Positions 1 to 7,819 of a DNA stretch of 64,000 nucleotides are shown piece after piece. The stretch is from Comamonas testosteroni ATCC 11996 (GTDB lineage: Bacteria > Pseudomonadota > Gammaproteobacteria > Burkholderiales > Burkholderiaceae_C), in NCBI RefSeq assembly GCF_000241525.1, contig NZ_AHIL01000049.1, positions 124,001-188,000 on the forward strand, written 5' to 3'. The position numbers and the translations under genes are program-made. How positions within the stretch are numbered: the first letter of the stretch is position 1; every line of letters begins with the position of its first letter. Under the pieces are notes generated by a model. The model had not been told where the DNA came from, ran no database searches, and saw only the letters and a program-made list of their open reading frames with translations.

Positions 1-474
1 GCCCGGCAGTCCTTGCTGCACTTGCTGCACTTGCTGCACTTGCAGGCGCGTGATGATGAGCGGCACTTGCAATTGCTGCAGAATTTCGGCCAGTCCGGGC
101 AGGGCCAGCAACTCCTGATCGAGCACCACTGCCGACACCTCAGCATGCCGCAGGATGTAGTCGATGCTCGATACCTCCAGCTTGATATTGACGGGCACCC
201 ACACCTGACCCGCTTTGTGAATGGCATTGCAGGCCACCACCATGTCTATGGAATTGGCGCACAACATGCCGATCTGCTTGCCAGTCCCCAGCGTCGACAG
301 CAAATAATGCGCGAAGCGCGAGCTTCGTGCATCCAGCTCGGCATAGCTGATGCGCTCAGCACCATCGACCAGCGCCGTGCGGCTGCCGAACTTGCGCGCC
401 GTGCGGTAGAGCAGATCACCCAGCGCAATGCGCCGGATGCGCCGTGCCTCCTTCGTCAGACTCATCTCGATCAT
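1..474 (-). CDS. Acyl-CoA synthetase (AMP-binding), N-terminal part; cut by window edge
   Basis: The first 158 codons of an AMP-forming acyl-CoA ligase are visible; the gene runs off the left edge. Reverse translation begins MIEMSLTKEARRIRRIALGD and continues with the usual N-terminal segments of the family: a short helix, a segment around TALVDGAERISYAELDARSS, a segment around IGMLCANSIDMVVACNAIHKAG, and VWVPVNIKL. The P-loop and A-motifs lie outside the window. The ATG at 474 has an AGGAG seven bases upstream; a second in-frame ATG is at 465. It is the last visible gene of the leftward operon, 63 bp after the dienoyl-CoA-reductase-like SDR. A role in activating a free carboxylic acid to its CoA ester is inferred from the family. 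Confidence 0.85.
   Translation of the reverse strand, partial: MIEMSLTKEARRIRRIALGDLLYRTARKFGSRTALVDGAERISYAELDARSSRFAHYLLSTLGTGKQIGMLCANSIDMVVACNAIHKAGQVWVPVNIKLEVSSIDYILRHAEVSAVVLDQELLALPGLAEILQQLQVPLIITRLQVQQVQQVQQGLPG
12..44 (-). repeat. 9-bp tandem repeat (three units plus partial) inside coding sequence
   Basis: The unit CTTGCTGCA is repeated three times perfectly at 12-38, followed by a partial copy. On the coding strand it encodes repeated Gln-Val-Gln residues at the end of the visible acyl-CoA synthetase fragment. Because the unit is nine bases long, gain or loss of a unit keeps the reading frame. Confidence 0.9.
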
Positions 475-537
475 GGTTTGTCTCCTTGATAGTGTGCAAC
501 CCGGAACCCATAACCCACGCTTTTTCTTGTTGTGTCT

Positions 538-1341
538 CTAATCCTGCTTCGGCATGGCCATCGCCGCGGCGGCAACCATGGGCGAGAGTTGGCCCTGCGC
601 CCCGCCGTCACAGGCAATGACCGTGCCGGAGATGTAGCTGGCCGCATCGCTGCCCAGAAACATGGCCAGCCGGGCAATATCTGCGGTTGTGCCCATGCGC
701 CCCAGCGGCACCATGCTGCGCACCAGAGCGTCTCCTTCTGCGCCCTGCGGGGCCAGACGGCGCATGCCCTCCGTGCCCTCGATGGGGCCGGGGGAAATGG
801 CGTTCACACGAATGCCCCTGGCACCCCACTCCAACGCCAGCACCCGCGCCAGATGGTCCACTCCAGCCTTGGCGGCACAGACATGGGCCTGGTACATCAT
901 CGGCACGGTGGACTGCGGCGCAGTGATGAAGATCAGGCTGGCGCCCGGCTGCCGCAGATGCGCCAGAGCCTGACGCGCGACATGAAAGCTGCCCAGCAGA
1001 TCGATGTCCACCACCACCTTGAAGGCGTTGGACGACATCTGCTCTGCAGGTGCCAGGAAGTTGCCTGCCGCACCAGACACCAGCACGTCGAGCGGCCCAT
1101 GGCAGGCTACGGCCTGCGCCAGCGCCGCGCCCACCGCTTGCTCATCGCGCACATCGGCCACCACGCCAAAGGCTTGTGCCCCCAGCGTCGCCAGGGCCGC
1201 ATCCACATTGGCCTGCTTGCGGCTGGCGACCGAGACCCTGGCTCCTGCCATCGCGTAGTGCTGGGCAATGCCCAGGTTGATGCCTGTGGTGCCGCCAAAC
1301 ACCATCACATGGCGGCCCGAAAAATCAAATTGCACATTCAT
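538..1341 (-). CDS. SDR family oxidoreductase, 2,4-dienoyl-CoA reductase-like
   Basis: A 267-residue short-chain dehydrogenase. The N-terminal cofactor motif reads GGTTGINLGIA, and the central NNAG-like motif is replaced by SGAAGN. The usual Tyr-x-x-x-Lys active site is absent: the Lys is kept in CAAKAGVD but the residue four before it is Val. This, together with the downstream motif SPGPIEGTEGMRRLAP, matches what I remember of peroxisomal-type 2,4-dienoyl-CoA reductases (DECR2). Those enzymes reduce 2,4-dienoyl-CoA to 3-enoyl-CoA with NADPH, a step needed for unsaturated chains. The ATG at 1341 overlaps the stop of the upstream acyl-CoA synthetase in an ATGA arrangement, so translation is probably coupled. 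A GTG at 1350 is a less likely start. Context in an atu-like cluster fits degradation of an unsaturated branched acyl chain. Confidence 0.8.
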   Translation of the reverse strand: MNVQFDFSGRHVMVFGGTTGINLGIAQHYAMAGARVSVASRKQANVDAALATLGAQAFGVVADVRDEQAVGAALAQAVACHGPLDVLVSGAAGNFLAPAEQMSSNAFKVVVDIDLLGSFHVARQALAHLRQPGASLIFITAPQSTVPMMYQAHVCAAKAGVDHLARVLALEWGARGIRVNAISPGPIEGTEGMRRLAPQGAEGDALVRSMVPLGRMGTTADIARLAMFLGSDAASYISGTVIACDGGAQGQLSPMVAAAAMAMPKQD

Positions 1342-2879
1342 GAACAGCACTCCTCTGCTCGCAACAAGGCTTTCTGGATCTTCCCTGCCGGGGTCAGCGG
1401 CAATTCGGCGCGAAACACCAGCTGGCGCGGCAGCTTGTAGTCAGCGAGCTGCTGGCGGCAATGCGCGAGCAGCTCCTCCTCACTCACGCTGGCACCAGGT
1501 CTGATCACGATGTAGTAGCGCCCCACCTCGCCCAGCACGGGGTCCGGCACGCCGATGCCGGCGACCATCAGCACGCCTGCATGACCGGCAATCACGCTCT
1601 CCACCTCGCTGGGATAGACGTTGAAACCGCCCTGTATGAACATGTCTTTTTGCCGCCCCTTGAGGTAGACCAGGCCCCGCTCATCGACAAGCCCCAGATC
1701 CCCAGAATGCAGCCAGCCGCCGGCAAACACCTCTTGGTCCTGCTGCTGCCCCACATAGGCCGGAATCACCCCCGCACCGCGAAACCACAGCTCTCCCACC
1801 TCGCCACTCCGCAGCTCCTCTCCATCAGCCCCCGCGACGCGCAGCTGCGCCCCTTGCAGCGGCGTGCCTATGCTGTGCAGCAGGGCCTGCTGATCCGCCT
1901 GCCAGGGCGTCATCACGATCGCCCCCGAAGTCTCGGACAGACCGTAGAGATTCATGATGCTCACGACCGGAAACTGCTGCTGCAGCCGCTGCAGCAACAC
2001 TGGCTCCACATTGGATCCACCCACCACGATCAGTCGCAGCCGGCTCATATCAACCTCGGCCAGAAGCGGATGCATGAGCAGCAGTGTCAGCATGGTGGGC
2101 ACGCCCACCAGCCAGGTCGGCGGATGCCGGTGCGCCATCTTCCAGACGGCCTCGGGGCTGAACATGGGAACCAGCTCGCAGGTGCCGCCCGCCAGGAGCA
2201 TGGTCAGCACGCCGCAGGTAATGCCGCCCACATGGTTGAGCGGCATGGCCAGTTGCACCATATCGTCCACCACAGCCCTCACATGCGCGTGCTGCGCCAG
2301 CGCTGAGCCCAACTGGGAGCGATGCGTCAGCCCCGCCGCCTTGGGCCTGCCTGTGGTGCCGGAGGTGTAGATGATCATCAGCAGGTCATCCGGTTCAGGA
2401 CCGGTGCCTTCATGCAAGACTTTCGCGCCGGACTGCAGCGGTTGCTCGAATCCTTCATCCACCCACAACAGGTGCTCCAGCGCCGCAAAACGCCGACGGG
2501 CCTGCGCCAGATAGTTCTGGTAGTCGAAACCGGCAAACTCGCGCGGCGCAAGCACGGCCTTGACCTGGCTGTCCTGCAGCATGAAGTCCAGCTCGGCGTC
2601 CCGGTATCGGACGCTGAGGCCCACCACGACCAGCCCCGTCTTCGCCGCTGCCAGATAGCTCAGCACCCAGGGCAGACCGTTGGGCAGGATGATGCCGATG
2701 CGTTCACCGGGCCGCAGGCCCAGCGAGGACAGATGGGCAGCCCAGGAGCTGGCCATGACATCCACCTGTTGCCAGCTGTAGCTGCGCCCCTGATCAATGT
2801 AGGCATCCCTGTGGGGATGAGCGGCCACGGTCTGCGCCAGTGCCTGCGCCACGGTCCGAGGAGGAGTACAAGTGTTCAT
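1338..2879 (-). CDS. Acyl-CoA synthetase (AMP-binding, FadD-like)
   Basis: A 513-residue AMP-forming CoA ligase. The P-loop IYTSGTTGRPKAAGLTH lies near residue 170, the A5-type motif NLYGLSETSG near 315, the A7-type motif WLHSGDLGLVDERG near 390, and the C-terminal catalytic Lys region TPAGKIQKALLR at the end. These show an intact adenylation and thioester-forming enzyme that converts a carboxylic acid, ATP and CoA to acyl-CoA. The ATG at 2879 is preceded by AGGAGAGG. The gene sits 18 bp after the beta-keto acid cleavage enzyme gene and overlaps the following SDR by four bases. In the atu cluster of Pseudomonas an acyl-CoA synthetase (atuH) also lies at the end; the exact substrate cannot be read from sequence. 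Confidence 0.9.
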   Translation of the reverse strand: MNTCTPPRTVAQALAQTVAAHPHRDAYIDQGRSYSWQQVDVMASSWAAHLSSLGLRPGERIGIILPNGLPWVLSYLAAAKTGLVVVGLSVRYRDAELDFMLQDSQVKAVLAPREFAGFDYQNYLAQARRRFAALEHLLWVDEGFEQPLQSGAKVLHEGTGPEPDDLLMIIYTSGTTGRPKAAGLTHRSQLGSALAQHAHVRAVVDDMVQLAMPLNHVGGITCGVLTMLLAGGTCELVPMFSPEAVWKMAHRHPPTWLVGVPTMLTLLLMHPLLAEVDMSRLRLIVVGGSNVEPVLLQRLQQQFPVVSIMNLYGLSETSGAIVMTPWQADQQALLHSIGTPLQGAQLRVAGADGEELRSGEVGELWFRGAGVIPAYVGQQQDQEVFAGGWLHSGDLGLVDERGLVYLKGRQKDMFIQGGFNVYPSEVESVIAGHAGVLMVAGIGVPDPVLGEVGRYYIVIRPGASVSEEELLAHCRQQLADYKLPRQLVFRAELPLTPAGKIQKALLRAEECCS

Positions 2880-2897
2880 CTGCCACCTCTCCTCGAT

Positions 2898-3764
2898 TCA
2901 GGCCGCCAGGTGCAGCATCTGCCTGGCCTCACTGGGAGTGGCGACTTCACGGCCCACATCACGCGCATAGCGCGCCAACTGCTCGATCAGCGGAGCGTTG
3001 GATGTGACCTTGCTACCGTCCGGCAGATAGAAAGTGTCTTCCAGTCCGCTGCGCAGATGCCCGCCGAGCTCGGCCGTGCGCAGATGGGTGGGCCAGATCT
3101 CGCTGCGCCCGATCAGCGTGGTCTGCCAGGGCGCATCCTTGATCTTGAGCCTGAGCAGGATTGGCAGCAGATCCGGGTCTGCCGGCATACCTGACTCCAC
3201 CCCCATCACGAAGTTGTATTCGGGCAGGCCCCGGTACATGCCGGTCTCCACATACATGCCCACGCAGCGCACAATGCCCACATCAAAGCACTCGAACTCG
3301 GGCAGCGTCTGGGTCTCGGCCATCACATCGAGAAAGTCCTGCACCTTGGCGGGCTGATTGTCGAACAGCATGGGCGGCCAGGCCCAGCTTCCGTTGCTGC
3401 GGGTTTTGAGATAGTTGAGCGAGCCTGCATTGCAAGCCGCCATCTCGGGTCGCGTGGCACGCAGGCAGTCCAGCGGTCCCTGGTAATCGGGGCCAACCAC
3501 CCCGGTGGTCTGATTGATGATGAGCTCCGGGCAGGCTGCACGCATGGCATCCACGCAGGCCCTGGCCACTGCCGGATCCCAGCTGGGCAGATGGCCCTTG
3601 CCCTCCTCCTGGCGCCTGAAGTGGACATGCACCACCGATGCGCCCGCGTCATAGGCTCGGCGTGCTTCCTGCGCCAGTTGCTCTGGCGTCACGGGCACAT
3701 GATGCTGATTCGGGTCGGTCAGCACCCCGGTAATGGAACAGGTAATAATGGCTTTATCGGACAT
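2898..3764 (-). CDS. Beta-keto acid cleavage enzyme (BKACE, DUF849 family)
   Basis: A 288-residue protein of the BKACE family (the first member known is 3-keto-5-aminohexanoate cleavage enzyme, Kce). The metal-binding motif VHVHFR lies near residue 46, an INQTTG segment near 84, and the conserved C-terminal stretch GGHLRSGLEDTFYLPDG near 235-250. Family members are Zn-dependent and condense a beta-keto acid with acetyl-CoA to give acetoacetate and a new acyl-CoA. Its presence between an acyl-CoA dehydrogenase and an acyl-CoA synthetase gene suggests it performs the carbon-carbon cleavage step of this catabolic route. No HMG-CoA-lyase homologue is visible in the cluster, so it may stand in for that activity; this is inference. 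The ATG at 3764 has CAAGGAGC upstream. Confidence 0.9.
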   Translation of the reverse strand: MSDKAIITCSITGVLTDPNQHHVPVTPEQLAQEARRAYDAGASVVHVHFRRQEEGKGHLPSWDPAVARACVDAMRAACPELIINQTTGVVGPDYQGPLDCLRATRPEMAACNAGSLNYLKTRSNGSWAWPPMLFDNQPAKVQDFLDVMAETQTLPEFECFDVGIVRCVGMYVETGMYRGLPEYNFVMGVESGMPADPDLLPILLRLKIKDAPWQTTLIGRSEIWPTHLRTAELGGHLRSGLEDTFYLPDGSKVTSNAPLIEQLARYARDVGREVATPSEARQMLHLAA

Positions 3765-3774
3765 ATTGCTCCTT

Positions 3775-3826
3775 GAATAGAAGCTGACAACGCTTTACAC
3801 ATAAGCGTTTCAGGCTGATTTCGCTC
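3775..3826. repeat. Dispersed Comamonadaceae-type short repeat, intergenic copy
   Basis: This stretch contains CGCTTTACACATAAGCG and TTTCAGGCTGATTT. Closely similar sequence occurs at 31165-31216 and, more diverged, at 9842-9886. It lies between the BKACE and acyl-CoA dehydrogenase genes and can form a small hairpin through CGCTT/AAGCG. Confidence 0.6.
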
Positions 3827-3866
3827 AAACCTCCCGGCAACAGCTGAGGATGCTGCGACAGCCGCG

Positions 3867-5009
3867 CTAGATACGCCACTGGCGCGCGGCCAGCTCTTTC
3901 ATGATTTCCTCGGTGCCGCCGCCAATCGTCAGCACCTTGACTTCGCGGTAAATGCGCTCGCTCAGCGTGCCGCGCATAAAGCCCATGCCGCCCAGGATCT
4001 GCACAGCCGTATCGGCGCAGAACTGCATGGTCTGGGTGGCATGGTTCTTGAGCACGCAGACCTCGCCCACCCAGTCCGCACCGCTATCGCCGCCATCGGC
4101 ACGTGCACAGACGGCGTTGAGCCAGGCTTCGGTGCTGCGCAGGCGCTGCTGCATGTCCACCAACTTGTGGCGTATGACCTGATGCTGATTGAGCGTCACG
4201 CCAAAGGTCTGGCGCTGCTGCGCCCAGGCCAGCGCCTCGTCATAACAGGCCTGGGCAAAGCCCAGCGCAGCGCAGGCAATGCCCAGGCGCTCGCCGTTGA
4301 AGTTCTGCATGATGGCGCGAAAGCCCTCGCCCTCAGCCCCGAGCAGATGACTGGCAGGCACGCGCACGCCATCAAAAAACAGATGGGCGGTATCCGAGCA
4401 TTGCCAGCCCATCTTGTGCAGCTGGCTGCGGCGCAGTCCCGCACTCTCGCCGGGCACCAGGATCAGAGAGATACCGGATGCACCTCGTTGCTCGCCCGTG
4501 CGCACCGCCACCGTGATCCAGTCCGCACGCATGCCCGAGGTGATGAAGGTCTTCTCGCCCTCGATCACATACTCGTTGCCATCGCGCCTGGCCCTGGTGC
4601 GCAGTGCCGCCACGTCCGATCCACCGCCAGGCTCGGTAATCGCCAGGGCCGCTATCTTGCGGCCTGCCAGCACATCGGGCACCACCTGCTTCTTGAGCGC
4701 ATCGCTGCCCAGAGCCACCACAGGCGGCAGGCCGATGTTGTGCGACAACAGGCTGGCCAGCACTCCGCCGCTGCCCCCGTGGCGGCACAGCGCCAGCCAC
4801 AAAACGGCGCGCAGACCGTGCGTGGCCACAGTACCACCGAGCTCCTGGGGGTAGCCAATGCCGAGCAGCCCCAGCTCGGCGGCCTGGCGATAGAGCTGGC
4901 GCGGGAACTCTCCCGCCTCGTCCCAGGCAGTGACATGAGGAGCGATATGCTCACGCGCAAAGCGGCGCACCATGTCATAGAGCATGTCGCGTTCAGTGGC
5001 ATCAGTCAT
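3867..5009 (-). CDS. Acyl-CoA dehydrogenase
   Basis: A 380-residue FAD-dependent acyl-CoA dehydrogenase. Characteristic segments are ALAITEPGGGSDVAALRT (first ACAD signature, near residue 125), TFITSGMRADWITVAV, the helix QRQTFGVTLNQHQ near 255, and the C-terminal QILGGMGFMRG plus IYREVKVLTIGGGTEEIM. The residue matching the catalytic Glu of MCAD is Gly in TIGGGTEE, as in isovaleryl-CoA and long-chain enzymes, where the base comes from another helix. The true start is the ATG at 5009, which overlaps the carboxylase alpha stop (ATGA); the open frame extends further upstream inside that gene but without family similarity. It likely introduces a double bond into an intermediate of the atu-like route. 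Confidence 0.9.
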   Translation of the reverse strand: MTDATERDMLYDMVRRFAREHIAPHVTAWDEAGEFPRQLYRQAAELGLLGIGYPQELGGTVATHGLRAVLWLALCRHGGSGGVLASLLSHNIGLPPVVALGSDALKKQVVPDVLAGRKIAALAITEPGGGSDVAALRTRARRDGNEYVIEGEKTFITSGMRADWITVAVRTGEQRGASGISLILVPGESAGLRRSQLHKMGWQCSDTAHLFFDGVRVPASHLLGAEGEGFRAIMQNFNGERLGIACAALGFAQACYDEALAWAQQRQTFGVTLNQHQVIRHKLVDMQQRLRSTEAWLNAVCARADGGDSGADWVGEVCVLKNHATQTMQFCADTAVQILGGMGFMRGTLSERIYREVKVLTIGGGTEEIMKELAARQWRI

Positions 5010-6979
5010 GCAGTGTCTCCAGACTTGGGCGCCAGTTTCAGCAGCACCTGGCCCGGCGCAACCTGCTGGCCGGCATTGACCAGCACGGCCTCCACCCGGC
5101 AGTCGGCCTTCACGCTCAGGCTGTGCTCCAGCTTCATGGATTCGACGACCACGACCACATCTCCGGCCTTCAGCGCCTGCCCGGTCTCCACGCCCAGTTG
5201 CACCACACGGCCGTTGAACGGTGCGCGCAGCTCTGCAGTCTGGCCCGCTGCAGCCACATTCTCGGGCGGGGCATAGCTCACATCTTCGACCCACCAGTCC
5301 ACAGCGCCAGCCTGCAGATGCCAGCGCGTCCCGCCCTGCCCTGCGGGCAGTTGCACTGCATGCACGGTTTGGGTCAGGCCCGCCGATCTCACTCGCCAGC
5401 CATAGGCTAGCAACTCGTCGACCTGCAGCAGCGCAGGCTCTGCGCCGTGCCGGTGCAGCAGCCAGCTTTGTTCAGTCTCGGGCCGCAGCGCCAGCTCCTG
5501 TGCCCGGCCCCGGTGCTGAAGCTTGCGCAACTGGGCATAGCTGCAAGCCAGCGGCCCCGGCCTTTGGCCCACGGCGCACAGCGCTCCCCAATACTGGTGC
5601 GCCAGAGCTTCCTTTTCTCGCAGCAGTTGCTGCAAGCGTGACGCATCCCCCGTCAGATAGGAGATCAGAGCCTGGCCCCGCCTGAACACCTCGTCGTTCA
5701 GGCATTCAATCAGAAAAGCTCGATTGGTCGGCAAGCCCAGTACCGTGAGCCGGCCCAGTGCATGAATCAGCCTGTCAATGGCTTGTTCTCGCGTTGGCGC
5801 ATGGACGATCAGCTTGCCCAGCATGGCGTCGTAATAGGGTGTGACTTCGCTGCCGGTATGCAATGCGTGGTCAAAGCGCAGCGGCGCGCGGTTGAAGACG
5901 GCGGCCTCGGGGGCTGAGAAATGCCGTACCACGCCGGTATGGGGCTGAAAGTTCTCGTCTTCGGCGCACAACCGCACCTCGATGGCATGGCCGTCGAGCC
6001 GAACCTGCCGCTGCGTTAACGGCAAGGCCTCGCCACGCGCCACGCGAATCTGCCACTCGACCAGATCCAGGCCCGTCAAGGCCTCGGTCACAGGATGCTC
6101 GACCTGCAGTCTGGTATTCATCTCCATCAGATAGAACTGTCGGCCTTCGACCAGAAACTCCACCGTACCCGCCCCCACATAGCCTGCCGCCTTGGCCAGG
6201 GCCACGGCGCAGCTGCCCATGTGCTCGCGCAGCTCGGCGTTGACGGCCGGACTGGGGGCTTCCTCGATGATCTTCTGGTGGCGACGCTGAACCGAGCAGT
6301 CGCGCTCCCCCAGATGAATCACATGGCCATGCCCGTCGGCAAACACCTGCACTTCCACATGACGCGGGTGCATGACGGCACGCTCCACCAGCAAGTCACC
6401 ATTGCCGAAGCCAGCCAGCGCTTCCGAACGTGCACTGTTCAGAGCGGCATGCAGCTGCTGGGCACTTTCCACCAGCCGCATGCCGCGCCCGCCGCCACCG
6501 GCCACCGCCTTGACCATGACAGGGTAGCCAATCATGGCTGCTTCGTCGGCAAAGCGCGCATCGCTCTGGTCATCGCCCTCATAGCCCGGCAGACAGGGGA
6601 CGCCATGGGTCTTGGCCAGTTGCTTGGCGGCCGCCTTGCTGCCGAGCTGGCGGATCGCGGCCGGCGGTGGGCCAATCCAGATCAGGCCCGCGTCCTGCAC
6701 AGCCTGGGCAAAGCCCGCATCCTCACTGAGAAAGCCGTAACCGGGATGAATGGCATCAGCCCCTGTCGCCTTGGCGGCCGCCAGCAGCTTGTTCACGTCC
6801 AGATAGCTCTGTGCCGATGTCAGCCCGCCCAGTGCATAGGCCTGCGTGGACTGTTGCACATGTAGGCTTTGCGCATCCGCATCCGAGTACACCGCCACGG
6901 TCTCTAAGCCCATGCGCCTGGCCGTGGCCATGATGCGCAGCGCAATCTCGCCACGATTGGCAATCAGAATGCGCTTCAT
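5006..6979 (-). CDS. Acyl-CoA carboxylase alpha subunit: biotin carboxylase + biotin carrier (AtuF/LiuD-like)
   Basis: A 657-residue biotin-dependent carboxylase subunit. It starts MKRILIANRGEIALRI, the hallmark of biotin carboxylase. It has the ATP-grasp glycine loop VAGGGGRGMRL near residue 165, the MEMNTRLQVEHPVTE motif near 288, and a C-terminal biotinyl domain with ESMKLEH about 35 residues from the end; the Lys in this motif is the biotin attachment site. The usual motif is AMKM, so SMKL is a variant. The length matches methylcrotonyl- and geranyl-CoA carboxylase alpha subunits. The order relative to the hydratase, ACAD and beta subunit is that of atuCDEF, which favours geranyl-CoA-type carboxylase over the leucine enzyme, though liu clusters have similar parts. 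It overlaps the hydratase gene at its start and the ACAD gene at its end by four bases. Confidence 0.88.
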   Translation of the reverse strand: MKRILIANRGEIALRIMATARRMGLETVAVYSDADAQSLHVQQSTQAYALGGLTSAQSYLDVNKLLAAAKATGADAIHPGYGFLSEDAGFAQAVQDAGLIWIGPPPAAIRQLGSKAAAKQLAKTHGVPCLPGYEGDDQSDARFADEAAMIGYPVMVKAVAGGGGRGMRLVESAQQLHAALNSARSEALAGFGNGDLLVERAVMHPRHVEVQVFADGHGHVIHLGERDCSVQRRHQKIIEEAPSPAVNAELREHMGSCAVALAKAAGYVGAGTVEFLVEGRQFYLMEMNTRLQVEHPVTEALTGLDLVEWQIRVARGEALPLTQRQVRLDGHAIEVRLCAEDENFQPHTGVVRHFSAPEAAVFNRAPLRFDHALHTGSEVTPYYDAMLGKLIVHAPTREQAIDRLIHALGRLTVLGLPTNRAFLIECLNDEVFRRGQALISYLTGDASRLQQLLREKEALAHQYWGALCAVGQRPGPLACSYAQLRKLQHRGRAQELALRPETEQSWLLHRHGAEPALLQVDELLAYGWRVRSAGLTQTVHAVQLPAGQGGTRWHLQAGAVDWWVEDVSYAPPENVAAAGQTAELRAPFNGRVVQLGVETGQALKAGDVVVVVESMKLEHSLSVKADCRVEAVLVNAGQQVAPGQVLLKLAPKSGDTA

Positions 6980-7809
6980 GATGTGCCTCCTGCATTGCAG
7001 GTCCAGGGAGCGGGCTGCTTGCTGGAAAAGGCCTTGAGCCCGGCCCCCGCTTCAGCGCTGCGCAGCGCACTGGCAAAGGCCTGCGCACCCTGGTTCAGCG
7101 ATGCATCCAGACTTTGCCCGCCAATGGCTGCCAGCAGCTTTTTGGTGACAGCCACCGCCTGCGGTGCTGCCTGCGCGCAGATCTCGAGCTGCTGCTGCAG
7201 CTGACTGTGCCAGTGGGCAGTGTCTGTGGCCTGGATCACGGTCTGCACCAGGCCTGCCTGCTGCGCCTGGTTTGCGGACCAGCGCTGACCGCCCAGCAGC
7301 CATTGGCGAGCCAAGCCATCGCCCAGCCTGCGCAACACAAAAGGCGCGATCTGCGCGGGCACAATGCCCAGCGTCACCTCGGGTGTGGCAAAGACGGCCT
7401 GCTGATCCGCCACCACCCAGTCGGCCACGCAGACCAGCCCCACACCGCCGCCCATGGCTGCGCCCTGCACGGCAGCGATCAGCAACTGGGGCAGCTCTGC
7501 CAGTTGCTGCAGCAGCTGACCAAACTCGCGGTTGACCTGAACCAGCGGGTCCTGCGCCCCCTCAGGCAGCGGCGAGCCTATGCTGCTGGCAAAGCCTCCC
7601 AGGCTGCCGCCCGCACAGAAATGCCCGCCGTTGCCGCACAGCACGACCACGCGCAGCTGTGAATCCTTCTGCGCTCTTGTGGCCTGATCGCGCAAGGCCT
7701 GCACCATCTCATCGGTCAGCGCATTGCGGGTTTGCGGCGAGTTCAGCCGCCACCATTCCACAAAGCCGTTGCCCAAGGGCAGGCGTTCGATTTCAAGCAC
7801 CTGAGTCAT
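6976..7809 (-). CDS. Enoyl-CoA hydratase/isomerase family protein (AtuE-like)
   Basis: A 277-residue crotonase-fold protein. The first oxyanion-hole segment GHFCAGGSLGG lies near residue 63, the second, QGAAMGGGVGLV, near 117, followed by FATPEVTLGIVPAQIAPFVLRRLG near 140-165. In the remembered Atu and Liu hydratases the corresponding stretch is followed by the same Pro-Ala/Ile-Ala-Pro pattern. Such enzymes add water to glutaconyl-type CoA esters produced by the carboxylase: isohexenylglutaconyl-CoA for AtuE, 3-methylglutaconyl-CoA for LiuC. Placed between carboxylase alpha and an ACAD, 10 bp from the ACAD stop, it is translationally linked to its neighbours. Which of the two substrates applies cannot be settled from sequence alone. 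Confidence 0.85.
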   Translation of the reverse strand: MTQVLEIERLPLGNGFVEWWRLNSPQTRNALTDEMVQALRDQATRAQKDSQLRVVVLCGNGGHFCAGGSLGGFASSIGSPLPEGAQDPLVQVNREFGQLLQQLAELPQLLIAAVQGAAMGGGVGLVCVADWVVADQQAVFATPEVTLGIVPAQIAPFVLRRLGDGLARQWLLGGQRWSANQAQQAGLVQTVIQATDTAHWHSQLQQQLEICAQAAPQAVAVTKKLLAAIGGQSLDASLNQGAQAFASALRSAEAGAGLKAFSSKQPAPWTCNAGGTS

Positions 7810-7819
7810 GCGCCGCTCC

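Noticed and set aside
13..489. Plus-strand frame of 158 codons at the left end
   Set aside because: It is the mirror of the acyl-CoA synthetase gene on the minus strand, is rich in His and Gln without a domain, and lacks a ribosome site.
6095..6865. Long plus-strand frame of 256 codons opposite the carboxylase alpha gene
   Set aside because: Shadow of a high-GC gene; the minus-strand product has clear biotin carboxylase motifs.
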